From an uncultured Nitrosomonadales bacterium (GTDB taxonomy: Bacteria > Pseudomonadota > Gammaproteobacteria > Burkholderiales > Gallionellaceae), in NCBI GenBank assembly GCA_903892645.1, contig CAITJF010000174.1, positions 1 to 32,401 on the forward strand: DNA of 32,401 nt, given 5' to 3'. Shown here one piece after another: positions 8,182-15,180 of the stretch; positions within the stretch are counted from its first letter, which is position 1; each line of letters begins with the position of its first letter. The translations under genes and the position numbers were made by a program. The notes under the pieces were generated by a model, which did no database searches, was not told where the DNA came from, and saw only the letters and a program-made list of their open reading frames with translations.

Positions 8182-8970
8182 TCAGGGGTCGTTGCTTAAG
8201 CCTTTCACCAGGCTTTCACTTTGCAGGCGAGTAATATAGTTTTGCAACAGGGAGTTCGTCTGGTTATCCAGACGTCCAAATTGGCAGCCCGCGCGTGTAT
8301 TAACCAATTCGTTGTGGGTGGTGTTTATGTTATTTTTTACCTCGATGTTAACTCTCAGGTTGCCGATATCAGGTAGCGAAATCAGGCAATCTTGAAAAGT
8401 CCTTCCAGGCCGCAATTCGGTTTCATGTTCGTCGCACAGCAGAGAGACGCCTCCGCCGCTGATATCCAGGACAGTCACTTCACGCAAAATTTCAGGTTCC
8501 TCTGGCTTGTCTGGGTTGTATAGTTTAATTGGGATGATGCACTTGACAGGCGCGCTAGCCGGAATGCTTAAGCGGAAATAGTCTCTTCGTTGTATGCGTA
8601 ACAGGTAATCGGGCAACTCCAGATAAAACGTCTCGTCACCTTCAAGCAACACACTCTCAATTTCATGTGCTTCGAACTGCACCTTAACGTGCTGATGCAG
8701 GCTTACAAAAGTAATTTTCTCGCTAAGCAGAATGCGCTTGTTTTCCGGGGGGAATGGGCCGACATCCAGCCACATGCCGTTCTCGTTAGCGCCATACAGG
8801 GTGGTCAAAATGAAATTATGATCGTCGTAGTACAGCGCGATACGTGTGCCATTTTCCGCAATGTCTTGCAGGATGAACAGCATTTCCTTTTTTGATTTGA
8901 TGCGGAATTCGATATCCTGGCCGCGGGAAAAACGTTCTATTTGCAATGTAACTTCTTTTTTTCTGGACAT
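8182..8970 (-). CDS. ycgR: YcgR-type flagellar brake protein with PilZ domain
   Basis: A c-di-GMP receptor that in enterobacteria binds the flagellar motor and slows swimming (family knowledge). The N-terminal YcgR domain covers about 1-120 and the PilZ domain about 130-245. The c-di-GMP contacts are present: RDYFR (RxxxR) in IQRRDYFRLSIP, and DISGGGV (DxSGGG) about 45 residues later. I chose ATG 8970 (MSRKKEVTL, 262 residues). A TTG at 8991 would add seven residues, and neither has a good ribosome site. It is the last gene of the leftward flagellar run, 39 nt after the FlhB-like gene. Confidence 0.9.
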   Translation of the reverse strand: MSRKKEVTLQIERFSRGQDIEFRIKSKKEMLFILQDIAENGTRIALYYDDHNFILTTLYGANENGMWLDVGPFPPENKRILLSEKITFVSLHQHVKVQFEAHEIESVLLEGDETFYLELPDYLLRIQRRDYFRLSIPASAPVKCIIPIKLYNPDKPEEPEILREVTVLDISGGGVSLLCDEHETELRPGRTFQDCLISLPDIGNLRVNIEVKNNINTTHNELVNTRAGCQFGRLDNQTNSLLQNYITRLQSESLVKGLSNDP

Positions 8971-9009
8971 GCAATAGTCTACATATTTCAAATTGAGGTT
9001 TGCATTTTA

Positions 9010-9312
9010 CTATTTTTTCTCCTTTGGCGAGTCCAAATGTGCGGGGGTTTCCAGGTGCTCCAAACGGTATAACCATGCGAGCAGTTCCGCTACGGCCATA
9101 TAGAGTTGCGGCGGAATGTGTTGATCCAGTTCGACTTGCATCAGTAAGCCCACCAGCTCTTTCGATTCATGCACATATACGCCGTGTTGTTTGGCGCGTT
9201 CGATGATGGCTTGTGCGATCAGGCCGCGACCCTGCGCCACCACCTTGGGTGCGGGGTCGTGCCCACGGTAAGCCAGCGCAACGGCCATTTGGCGTTTATT
9301 GGGCACCGTCAT
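9010..9312 (-). CDS. FlhB C-terminal-domain paralogue (FhlB-like)
   Basis: A 100-residue soluble protein matching the cytoplasmic C-terminal domain of FlhB/YscU, the export-gate switch protein: MAVALAYRGHDPAPKVVAQG, then IIERAKQHGVYVHESKELVG, LLMQVELDQHIPPQLYMAV and AELLAWLYRLE. The four FlhB membrane helices are absent. The self-cleavage NPTH motif is also absent; the chain begins TVPNKRQMAVAL where FlhB has NPTHYAVAL. Such stand-alone proteins can partly replace the cleaved FlhB tail in some bacteria. Its ATG overlaps the fliK-like stop by 4 nt, so the two are coupled, and FliK-FlhB contact controls substrate switching. Confidence 0.88.
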   Translation of the reverse strand: MTVPNKRQMAVALAYRGHDPAPKVVAQGRGLIAQAIIERAKQHGVYVHESKELVGLLMQVELDQHIPPQLYMAVAELLAWLYRLEHLETPAHLDSPKEKK

Positions 9313-10379
9313 ATTGTTGTGACCTGCGTGCTAAGTACCGGGATGCCGACGTCCGACAGGGCGGCAACCAGTTGTGTACTGGCATTGCCCAACATCGCAC
9401 GTGTTTCGGGGGTCCCTGCGTTTAACGTGAGGCTCAGGCCTGCATTGTTAAAACGTAGTGTGGCCGCAACCTCGCCCAGATTGGGTAGGTCCAGGCGCAG
9501 CTGGGTGACCCATTGCCGTTGCTCTTCTGCACCGGGAGTTGGTGAAGGCTGTTCGTGGACTTCCCATTGCATAGTCTGTTCCGGCCATACATTGCCCTGC
9601 CACACCATTTGTCTGGTTTCCAGAGCATTGAGTTGCTGTTGCACCAAAGGCTGCAAATGCTCGGGGATAACCAGTGCCTTGTCTTCCGGCATGAGTGTCG
9701 TATTCGGCTGATTTGATACATTTGTATTGGCGGTATTGCTTGTCGTAACTGATTGATTGGCAGTATCGCCCACCATCACAGCTTTCCCTGTGGCGTTCTC
9801 CGCCATCGCGGTTTTGGCCTGCTCGGGTGTCATGTTCTGCGGTTCATGCAGCAGTTGCGCGGTGCTGCGCGTGCCTTCAAGCCATTGCGCCTGATGCGAT
9901 TCATAGAACAGGCCGCTATTGCTCAGTGTCTCACGCAGCAGTCCGGATAGTTGCTTGCTTTCAGGAGGCTGGGGTTTATCCCAAAGCGGCGCACTTTGCG
10001 CCGCACGCACAAAAGCCTTTTCCGGCGCCTGTTGTGACAAGGAGGACAGCAGCCGGGCTGCGGAGCCCAGTTGCTCCGGCGTGGATAGCGGGTTGGCCGA
10101 ATTAACCATGCTGAAGGTCAGGCGCGGCTGGTTGGCGATGACTTGCAGCATTATCGTGTCACCGCTACGGATGTTTGCCGGAAGCTGCATCTGGACAAGC
10201 TGCTGTGCGATGCGCACATTGAATATACCGGGGGAGACTTGGGCTTGCACACTGCCCGCGAATTTTACCCCTAGTTCAAACTGCCCGGTTTTGGGCGTCG
10301 TTTCGGCAGCCGCAGGAAGCGGCAGCTTTTGCTCAAGTGCGTATGCCTTGAGTGCATTTAAAAGGTTGGCAGGCAGCAT
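9309..10379 (-). CDS. fliK: Flagellar hook-length control protein, FliK-like
   Basis: A 356-residue exported ruler/switch protein. The N-terminal third (FAGSVQAQVSPGIFNVRIAQ, then SGDTIMLQVI) resembles the N-terminal part of non-enteric FliK proteins. The middle is Gln/Thr/Asn-rich and low in complexity. The C-terminal Flg_hook domain (about 265-356) shows WVTQLRLDLPNLGEVAATLR, LSLTLNAGTPETRAML and a closing LVAALSDVGIPVLSTQV. The name fliK is by domain only; a second, canonical fliK may exist elsewhere. It is coupled to the FlhB-like gene downstream and lies 18 nt after fliT. Confidence 0.85.
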   Translation of the reverse strand: MLPANLLNALKAYALEQKLPLPAAAETTPKTGQFELGVKFAGSVQAQVSPGIFNVRIAQQLVQMQLPANIRSGDTIMLQVIANQPRLTFSMVNSANPLSTPEQLGSAARLLSSLSQQAPEKAFVRAAQSAPLWDKPQPPESKQLSGLLRETLSNSGLFYESHQAQWLEGTRSTAQLLHEPQNMTPEQAKTAMAENATGKAVMVGDTANQSVTTSNTANTNVSNQPNTTLMPEDKALVIPEHLQPLVQQQLNALETRQMVWQGNVWPEQTMQWEVHEQPSPTPGAEEQRQWVTQLRLDLPNLGEVAATLRFNNAGLSLTLNAGTPETRAMLGNASTQLVAALSDVGIPVLSTQVTTI

Positions 10380-10397
10380 GCATTGAGAAACTGTATT

Positions 10398-10718
10398 TTA
10401 TTCGCCGGAATAAGCTTGTTGCAAACGGCGCTCCTGCCCGTTACTTTGTATGAGGTGCTGTAATTGCGCCATCCACGGCTCGGTGTGGTTGCGGATCTCT
10501 TTGTCGTCAGCGAGCATTTTGCGGATCAATGCCACTTTGCGCAGCCGTGTATTTTCGTCAATCTGGGTTGCTGCATCCTGAGCTTTCATGGTTTCCACGC
10601 GTTGGCTGCATTGGCCTTCCAGTTCCACCAGATGATCCCACTCACCTTGCGTGGCGGCCACACGCATCTGACCCATTATGGAGGAGAGAAGCTCGTAATT
10701 TTCGATAACCGGGTTCAT
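10398..10718 (-). CDS. fliT: Flagellar export chaperone FliT
   Basis: A 106-residue all-helical protein. In the family FliT binds the FliD cap protein and, in enterics, FlhDC. Seen here: MNPVIENYELLSSIMGQMRV, then a WDHLVELEGQC helix, then LRKVALIRKMLADDKEIRNH (the conserved I..iL..d..Ir motif), then a C-terminal helix. Position directly after fliS (3 nt gap) supports the call, since the family is weakly conserved. Confidence 0.82.
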   Translation of the reverse strand: MNPVIENYELLSSIMGQMRVAATQGEWDHLVELEGQCSQRVETMKAQDAATQIDENTRLRKVALIRKMLADDKEIRNHTEPWMAQLQHLIQSNGQERRLQQAYSGE

Positions 10719-10721
10719 CGC

Positions 10722-11189
10722 TCACATCCTTCCGTAAGTCAGCGCAGCTGGTTTTTCGGGTGCTGTTTGTGGCTGGGCAGTGGTGCCTCGCTGCGCAGAT
10801 GCGGCTGCCGGGCGTATTTCTTCCCACGCTCCCTTGAGTTCGGTAAGCAGGCGGCTTACTTCGTCCAGCGCGGCGATATCATTTTTCAGATTGGCGATCA
10901 GCAGGCGCTGGTTCATGTAGTCATACAGAGCGGACAGGTTTTGTGCCAGGTCGCCGCCTGCATTCTTGTCAAGGCTGGATTTTAGTCCTTCGTCGATAAT
11001 CATGATGGCATGGGAAATGGATTTTCCCTTGGCGGCGATTTCCTTGCGCAAAATTTGGTTCTTGGCCGAGCTTATTGCCAGCAAAGCGCCCTGATACAGC
11101 AACAAAATAAGTTTGTGCGGGTCTGCCGCCGTCACGTTGGTTTCCAGCCCGACTTTCGCATAAGCCTTGATTACGGTGGTGGCGTTCAT
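10722..11189 (-). CDS. fliS: Flagellin export chaperone FliS
   Basis: Binds the C-terminus of flagellin and prevents premature polymerisation in the cytosol. It has 155 residues with typical four-helix markers: YAKVGLETNVTAADPHKLIL near the N-terminus, LLYQGALLAISSAKN, KGKSISHAIMIIDEGLKSSL and LYDYMNQRLLIANLKND. The C-terminal ~30 residues are an Ala/Gln/Pro-rich tail, making it slightly longer than usual. A GGAGAG site precedes the ATG. A structured repeat element (11203-11267) lies between it and fliD. Confidence 0.95.
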   Translation of the reverse strand: MNATTVIKAYAKVGLETNVTAADPHKLILLLYQGALLAISSAKNQILRKEIAAKGKSISHAIMIIDEGLKSSLDKNAGGDLAQNLSALYDYMNQRLLIANLKNDIAALDEVSRLLTELKGAWEEIRPAAASAQRGTTAQPQTAPEKPAALTYGRM

Positions 11190-11202
11190 GACTCTCTCCG
11201 GT

Positions 11203-11267
11203 TATAACCAACGACTTTCCCAGCGTATTTTGACGGGTTAGTCGGATGGCTAGTAGTTCTTTCAGTA
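11203..11267. repeat. Structured repeat element, copy A (fliD-fliS spacer)
   Basis: Shares TATAACCAACGACTTT and TTAGTCGGATGGCTAGTAGT with the copies at 21547 and 24581. The arms CGACT/AGTCG pair, followed by CCC/GGG. It is the shortest and most diverged copy. A 7-bp direct repeat CGGTTAT flanks it at 11199-11205 and 11268-11274, the latter reaching into the fliD stop codon. It leaves the fliS ribosome site intact. Confidence 0.7.
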
Positions 11268-11270
11268 CGG

Positions 11271-13307
11271 TTATGGCAGTTTGGCCAATTGTTGCGACAG
11301 ATAATTCATGGTTGAGCCCATGCTGCTAAGCATGGTGTCCAGTGTCGAGTATTGTTTCGTTAAACGTGTCTGGGTATCGGCCAAGCGCACATTCAGCGCA
11401 TCGCGCTGTTTTCCGATGTCCGTGATGCTGCTGTTTATCCCTTTGGTCGCAGTGTCCAGCAGGCCATTATTCGCCAGTAGCGAAGTGGATAATTGATTCA
11501 ATGCGTAGGCGTAACCCTGTGAATAGTTCACCTTGCCGCGCGCACCTGTTGCCCCACCGTTAATCTGGATTTTGAGTCCCGTCGCGTCCCCTGCGGTGGC
11601 GGTAAGAAACTGGCCCGATCCTGTTGCCGCCACCCCGTCTATGGTGCCGGCCACGTCCACACCAAGTGTGCCTGCCCCGCCCATGCCGAAATTTGCCACG
11701 GGAGTGCCCGTGCCGTCGGTCATGCTGATCGTGGAAGCCGAGCCGTAACGGCTGGAGGTGAGGGTCATTAAGCCGCTGACGGCATTAATGGTGGCGGCCA
11801 CGGAAGATCCGAGCACTGAGAATGCGGATGTGCCATTGATAGCCGACTGAATCATCGCGGCCAGTTGGGAGGAGGTATAGGTAGTTCCGGCTGCCAGCGC
11901 AACCGAAGCGCTAATTCCGTCCAAGGTCGCATTTATTGTGGTGCCGGGGGCGATGGTGATCGGAGCGGCAGCATTCAAGTCAACATTGCCGATGTTGCTG
12001 CCCTGAGTTGCCAGCGTGCCCACGTTGATGGCGTAGCTGCCCTGCTTGGTGCTGGTCGTGACTGAGTTGTAAGCAACCAGGCTGTCGGATGCTTTGCCCA
12101 CCGTCGCGAACAGCGCGGCGATGTCACTGAAGTTGTTGCTGATGGCGGTGTTCAGCTTGGTGGAGTCCAGCGCCAGTGTGCCGTCTTTCTGGAACGACAC
12201 GCCGATTTGCGACAGGTTGGTGAACGAACCGCCAGTGCTGCTGATGGGTGTATTCAATACCGCGCGTACTTGCGTTTGCAGTGTGCGCACCGTGGAATCG
12301 CCCTGCAGAACCGCGCCTTTTTTAGTGGTGGGGTCATAGGCGGAAGCGTTCTTCAGGGTTGTGTTCAGGTCGTTGTAGGCTTTCACAAAGCCGGCTACCG
12401 AGGCGCTGGCCTTGGAGGTGTCGCGCGCAACGGTCACGGTTGCCGGTGCGGTGGTCGGGGCTTTCAGCAGGCTCAACGTGACACCCTGGATGGCGTCGGT
12501 AATGGTGTTGCTGGCCTTGCTCACGAATATGCCGTTCACCTTGAACTCGGCATTTTGTGCCGTTACGGTCTCGGCAAGGTTTTGTGTGCCGCTTGCCGGG
12601 GCGGTTCCCGGATCATGCGCGAGCAGTGTGCCCAGTGTTGCATCGCCTGCAACGGAGATCTTGATGCTGTTGCTGTTGCCTATGCTGTCGGAACTCAGCG
12701 CCAGGCGATAGGGTGTGGCAGTTCCGTCATTGACGAGGGTCGCGGTTACGCCGATTTTCGCGCTGTTGATGGCGTCGCGGATGCCTTGCAGCGAGTTATT
12801 CGTGGCATCAATGGTGACGGTTTTCGTGCCATTGCCATTGGAGGTGAAGCTTGCACCGGTGTATTTTCCGGTCACCGGGTCGAAGCTGCCGCCCCCGATT
12901 GCGATGCTGCCGAAATCGAAAGTCAGCGTGGTTGATGCGCCCGTGCCGATGGCCGCCGTGTCGCTGGCTTTTCCGATGGTCGCCAGCTTTTGCGCTTGCG
13001 CCAGCTTGGTTACGTCAAGGGAATAAGTACCCGTTACCGCAGTGGGTGCAGCCGAAACGGTCGCTACGCTGCTGTCTGATGTGGTGGCATTTAGCGCCTG
13101 GAATTTGCTTATATCGCTTAGTCCGGATACCGTGGTCTGGAAACTGCCCAGCGCCCCCTTGATGCTGCCGTAAGCGGAAAGCTTGGCCTGATAGCTGGCT
13201 TCCTTTGTGGTTAGCTTGGCAAGCGGCCGCTGTTCAAGCGTCATCAGTTGACTGACGATACCGGCGACGTCAATGTTCGAACCCGTGCTCACCGAAGTAG
13301 TTGCCAT
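11271..13307 (-). CDS. fliD: Flagellar filament cap protein FliD (HAP2)
   Basis: The exported cap pentamer that folds flagellin onto the filament tip. It has 678 residues, longer than the enteric protein because of a large variable surface region. The N-terminal FliD_N domain starts GSNIDVAGIVSQLMTLEQRP with LTTKEASYQAKLSAYGSIKG. Central repeats are Ala/Thr/Ser-rich. The C-terminal FliD_C region holds GVSFQKDGTLALDSTKLNTA and ends with a coiled coil, RLADTQTRLTKQYSTLDTML, then SSMGSTMNYLSQQLAKL. The ATG at 13307 has a CAGGGGAT site. It is 13 nt after flaG. Confidence 0.97.
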   Translation of the reverse strand: MATTSVSTGSNIDVAGIVSQLMTLEQRPLAKLTTKEASYQAKLSAYGSIKGALGSFQTTVSGLSDISKFQALNATTSDSSVATVSAAPTAVTGTYSLDVTKLAQAQKLATIGKASDTAAIGTGASTTLTFDFGSIAIGGGSFDPVTGKYTGASFTSNGNGTKTVTIDATNNSLQGIRDAINSAKIGVTATLVNDGTATPYRLALSSDSIGNSNSIKISVAGDATLGTLLAHDPGTAPASGTQNLAETVTAQNAEFKVNGIFVSKASNTITDAIQGVTLSLLKAPTTAPATVTVARDTSKASASVAGFVKAYNDLNTTLKNASAYDPTTKKGAVLQGDSTVRTLQTQVRAVLNTPISSTGGSFTNLSQIGVSFQKDGTLALDSTKLNTAISNNFSDIAALFATVGKASDSLVAYNSVTTSTKQGSYAINVGTLATQGSNIGNVDLNAAAPITIAPGTTINATLDGISASVALAAGTTYTSSQLAAMIQSAINGTSAFSVLGSSVAATINAVSGLMTLTSSRYGSASTISMTDGTGTPVANFGMGGAGTLGVDVAGTIDGVAATGSGQFLTATAGDATGLKIQINGGATGARGKVNYSQGYAYALNQLSTSLLANNGLLDTATKGINSSITDIGKQRDALNVRLADTQTRLTKQYSTLDTMLSSMGSTMNYLSQQLAKLP

Positions 13308-13320
13308 GGTGATCCCCTGC

Positions 13321-13698
13321 CTACGCTTTCTGTTTAATCAGCAAACCCTGTTGCATATTATCAATTGCTCGCGAAATTGCCAAAATTTCCTCGGACGGGA
13401 ATTGCCGGATCACTTCCCCTGTTTTGGATTCTACCACCTTGATTACGGTTTGCTTGGTTGCCTGGTCAATGCTGAATTCCACATTGGAATTGATCTGCCT
13501 CATTGCCTTATTGAGGCTGTCTACCGCAGTTTGCACCTGCGCCGGGGTAGGCGGGGCAACATCCGGAGCAGCCTTGACGGCGATTTGCTGCGGCTCAATC
13601 GGCGCAGCCTTGGTTTCCGACGCAACAACGGGAGTGGGCGCACTATCGCTAGTGAGCCTGGGCGCCGATGCGGCACTGCTTGCATTCTGGATGAGCAT
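13321..13698 (-). CDS. flaG: FlaG family flagellar protein
   Basis: A 125-residue protein. The first ~50 residues are Ala/Pro-rich and disordered. The conserved FlaG domain follows: VDSLNKAMRQINSNVEFSID, then TKQTVIKVVESKTGEVIRQF, then PSEEILAISRAIDNMQQGLL. FlaG proteins influence filament length and assembly; the mechanism is poorly known. Start ATG 13698 has AAGGAGAGG. It sits between the fliC terminator and fliD, so it likely begins the flaG-fliD-fliS-fliT unit, though I see no clear promoter in the short gap. Confidence 0.93.
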   Translation of the reverse strand: MLIQNASSAASAPRLTSDSAPTPVVASETKAAPIEPQQIAVKAAPDVAPPTPAQVQTAVDSLNKAMRQINSNVEFSIDQATKQTVIKVVESKTGEVIRQFPSEEILAISRAIDNMQQGLLIKQKA

Positions 13699-13720
13699 GA
13701 TGCCTCTCCTTACTTAAAAG

Positions 13721-13746
13721 CCCAGCCGGAACGATTCCCGGCTGGG
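13721..13746 (-). terminator. Terminator of the flagellin gene
   Basis: Perfect 9-bp GC-rich stem (CCCAGCCGG/CCGGCTGGG) with an 8-nt loop. On the minus strand it is followed by CTTTTAAG and lies about 22 nt after the fliC stop. This fits strong, separate expression of flagellin. Confidence 0.8.
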
Positions 13747-13768
13747 TTTATACTCTACACTACTACGC

Positions 13769-14920
13769 TTACCTCAACAGGGCCATTACGCCGTTCGGGA
13801 CTGCATTGGCCTGCGCCAGCATCGCCGTACCGGCTTGTTGCAGGATCTGCGAACGGGTGAGCTGTGCAGTTTCTGCGGCAAAGTCGGTGTCCTGGATCCG
13901 GCTGCGCGAGGCAGTCAAGTTCTCCGACGTTGTTTGCAGGTTGGCAACCGCAGAGCTGAAACGGTTCTGGTATGCGCCCAAAGCAGCCCGTGAGATATTC
14001 ACCGCGGCCAACGCATTGTCGGCTTGGGCGATCGCAAACTGGGCGTTGGTATAGGACGAAACATTCAGGCCCGCAATACCCGTTTGCGTAACGAGCGCAC
14101 CCACTGCACCGGCATTAGCAAAGCCCCCGACGGTTGCATCATTCGTGGTACCGGCTACTGCAAAAGTTGCGGCCGACGAGTAAGTAATATTCCCGGTAGT
14201 CGCATCATAGCTTGCACCGACACCCGTTGTTGACGATACTCGGTTGGTAGCATCTACCAGTTGCGCGGCACGTTGCTGGGCGTTGGAGGCAGCCCCTATA
14301 GCACCGATATCCGTACCGTTGATGGTTATACCGCCTGCAGCGATAGTTGTGGCAAAACCTGTCAGCGTGGACGCCAGGTAAGTGGCGGTTGTTTGGTTGG
14401 TAACGCCGCCGAGTGAGGCAACTTGTGCGTTTGCGAGACCCGTAACCGTGATCGATTCACCAGCGTTCGCACCAACCTGGAATAACGCAGAACCCATCGA
14501 GCCATCAAGCAGTTTTTGGCCATTGAATGCGGTTTGGGTGGCAACACGCTGAATTTCCGTCAGCAGTTGACCAACCTCATTGTTCAGCGCGTTGCGGTCT
14601 GCCTGCGTGTTGGTCGCGTTGGATGCCTGGACGGACAGATCACGGATACGCTGCAAATTGTTGCCGACTTCGGAGAGTGCGCCTTCAGCCGTCTGCGCCA
14701 GGGAGATACCGTCGTTGGCGTTGCGCGCAGCCTGGGTCAGGCCGTGAATTTGCGAAGTCATCCGATCGGCAATGGACATGCCCGCTGCGTCGTCTTTCGC
14801 GCTGTTGATGCGCAGGCCGGAAGACAGGCGTTGCAGCGAAGTTGCCAAGGCACCTTGCGACGTGTTCAGGTTGCGTTGGGCATTGAGCGACGCAATATTG
14901 GTATTGATGAATTGAGCCAT
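13769..14920 (-). CDS. fliC: Flagellin
   Basis: The filament subunit exported by the flagellar type III system, 383 residues. The N-terminal D0/D1 signature [40 protein letters not shown] and [20 protein letters not shown] is textbook. The C-terminal D0/D1 part has [40 protein letters not shown] and a final [18 protein letters not shown]. The central ~150 residues are a Thr/Ala/Gly-rich variable surface domain, shorter than in enteric flagellins. A strong AAGGAG site lies 8 nt upstream. Transcription is predicted from the sigma-28 promoter at 15020-15046. Confidence 0.98.
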   Translation of the reverse strand: MAQFINTNIASLNAQRNLNTSQGALATSLQRLSSGLRINSAKDDAAGMSIADRMTSQIHGLTQAARNANDGISLAQTAEGALSEVGNNLQRIRDLSVQASNATNTQADRNALNNEVGQLLTEIQRVATQTAFNGQKLLDGSMGSALFQVGANAGESITVTGLANAQVASLGGVTNQTTATYLASTLTGFATTIAAGGITINGTDIGAIGAASNAQQRAAQLVDATNRVSSTTGVGASYDATTGNITYSSAATFAVAGTTNDATVGGFANAGAVGALVTQTGIAGLNVSSYTNAQFAIAQADNALAAVNISRAALGAYQNRFSSAVANLQTTSENLTASRSRIQDTDFAAETAQLTRSQILQQAGTAMLAQANAVPNGVMALLR

Positions 14921-15019
14921 TTTAGTTCTCCTTCAATCTTGACTTTAAATACAGCGTTGCCGCCGTCCACTTTGGTCTGCCCAGTGTTGCAAGGCACAAT
15001 CAACCGCCGTTAGGTTAGG

Positions 15020-15046
15020 TTATCGGGCTCAGCCCGGAAAACTTTA
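15020..15046 (-). promoter_or_regulatory. Sigma-28 (FliA) promoter of fliC
   Basis: On the minus strand the sequence reads TAAAGTTT, 11 nt, CCCGATAA. The known class 3 flagellar consensus is TAAAGTTT-N11-GCCGATAA, so 15 of 16 positions match with ideal spacing. It predicts a leader of about 90 nt before the fliC ATG. Confidence 0.9.
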
Positions 15047-15129
15047 GCCCTTTATGCATCCGGCCGTAGATGGGCTGCGCGGAGGCCAATAGAATGGGCG
15101 GGGGCTGCTGGGCCGGTGCGTATGTTGTC

Positions 15130-15172
15130 GGGGCTTCAGCCCCTTGCAACCACGGCGTACCCCTTGCGGGTA
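15130..15172 (-). repeat. Double-hairpin motif downstream of the GGDEF gene
   Basis: Read on the minus strand, just past the GGDEF stop: TACCCGCAAGGGGTA (15158-15172, itself TACCC/GGGTA), then GCCG, then a GGGGC-TGAA-GCCCC hairpin (15130-15143). The same 15-mer and layout recur at 24649-24690. It may act as a terminator, but no T-run follows. The rest of 15047-15129 shows nothing else I can name. Confidence 0.55.
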
Positions 15173-15180
15173 TAAATTCA

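Noticed and set aside
12207-12935. Open frame of 242 codons opposite fliD
   Set aside because: Gly/Ala/Cys-rich shadow of the repetitive fliD region.
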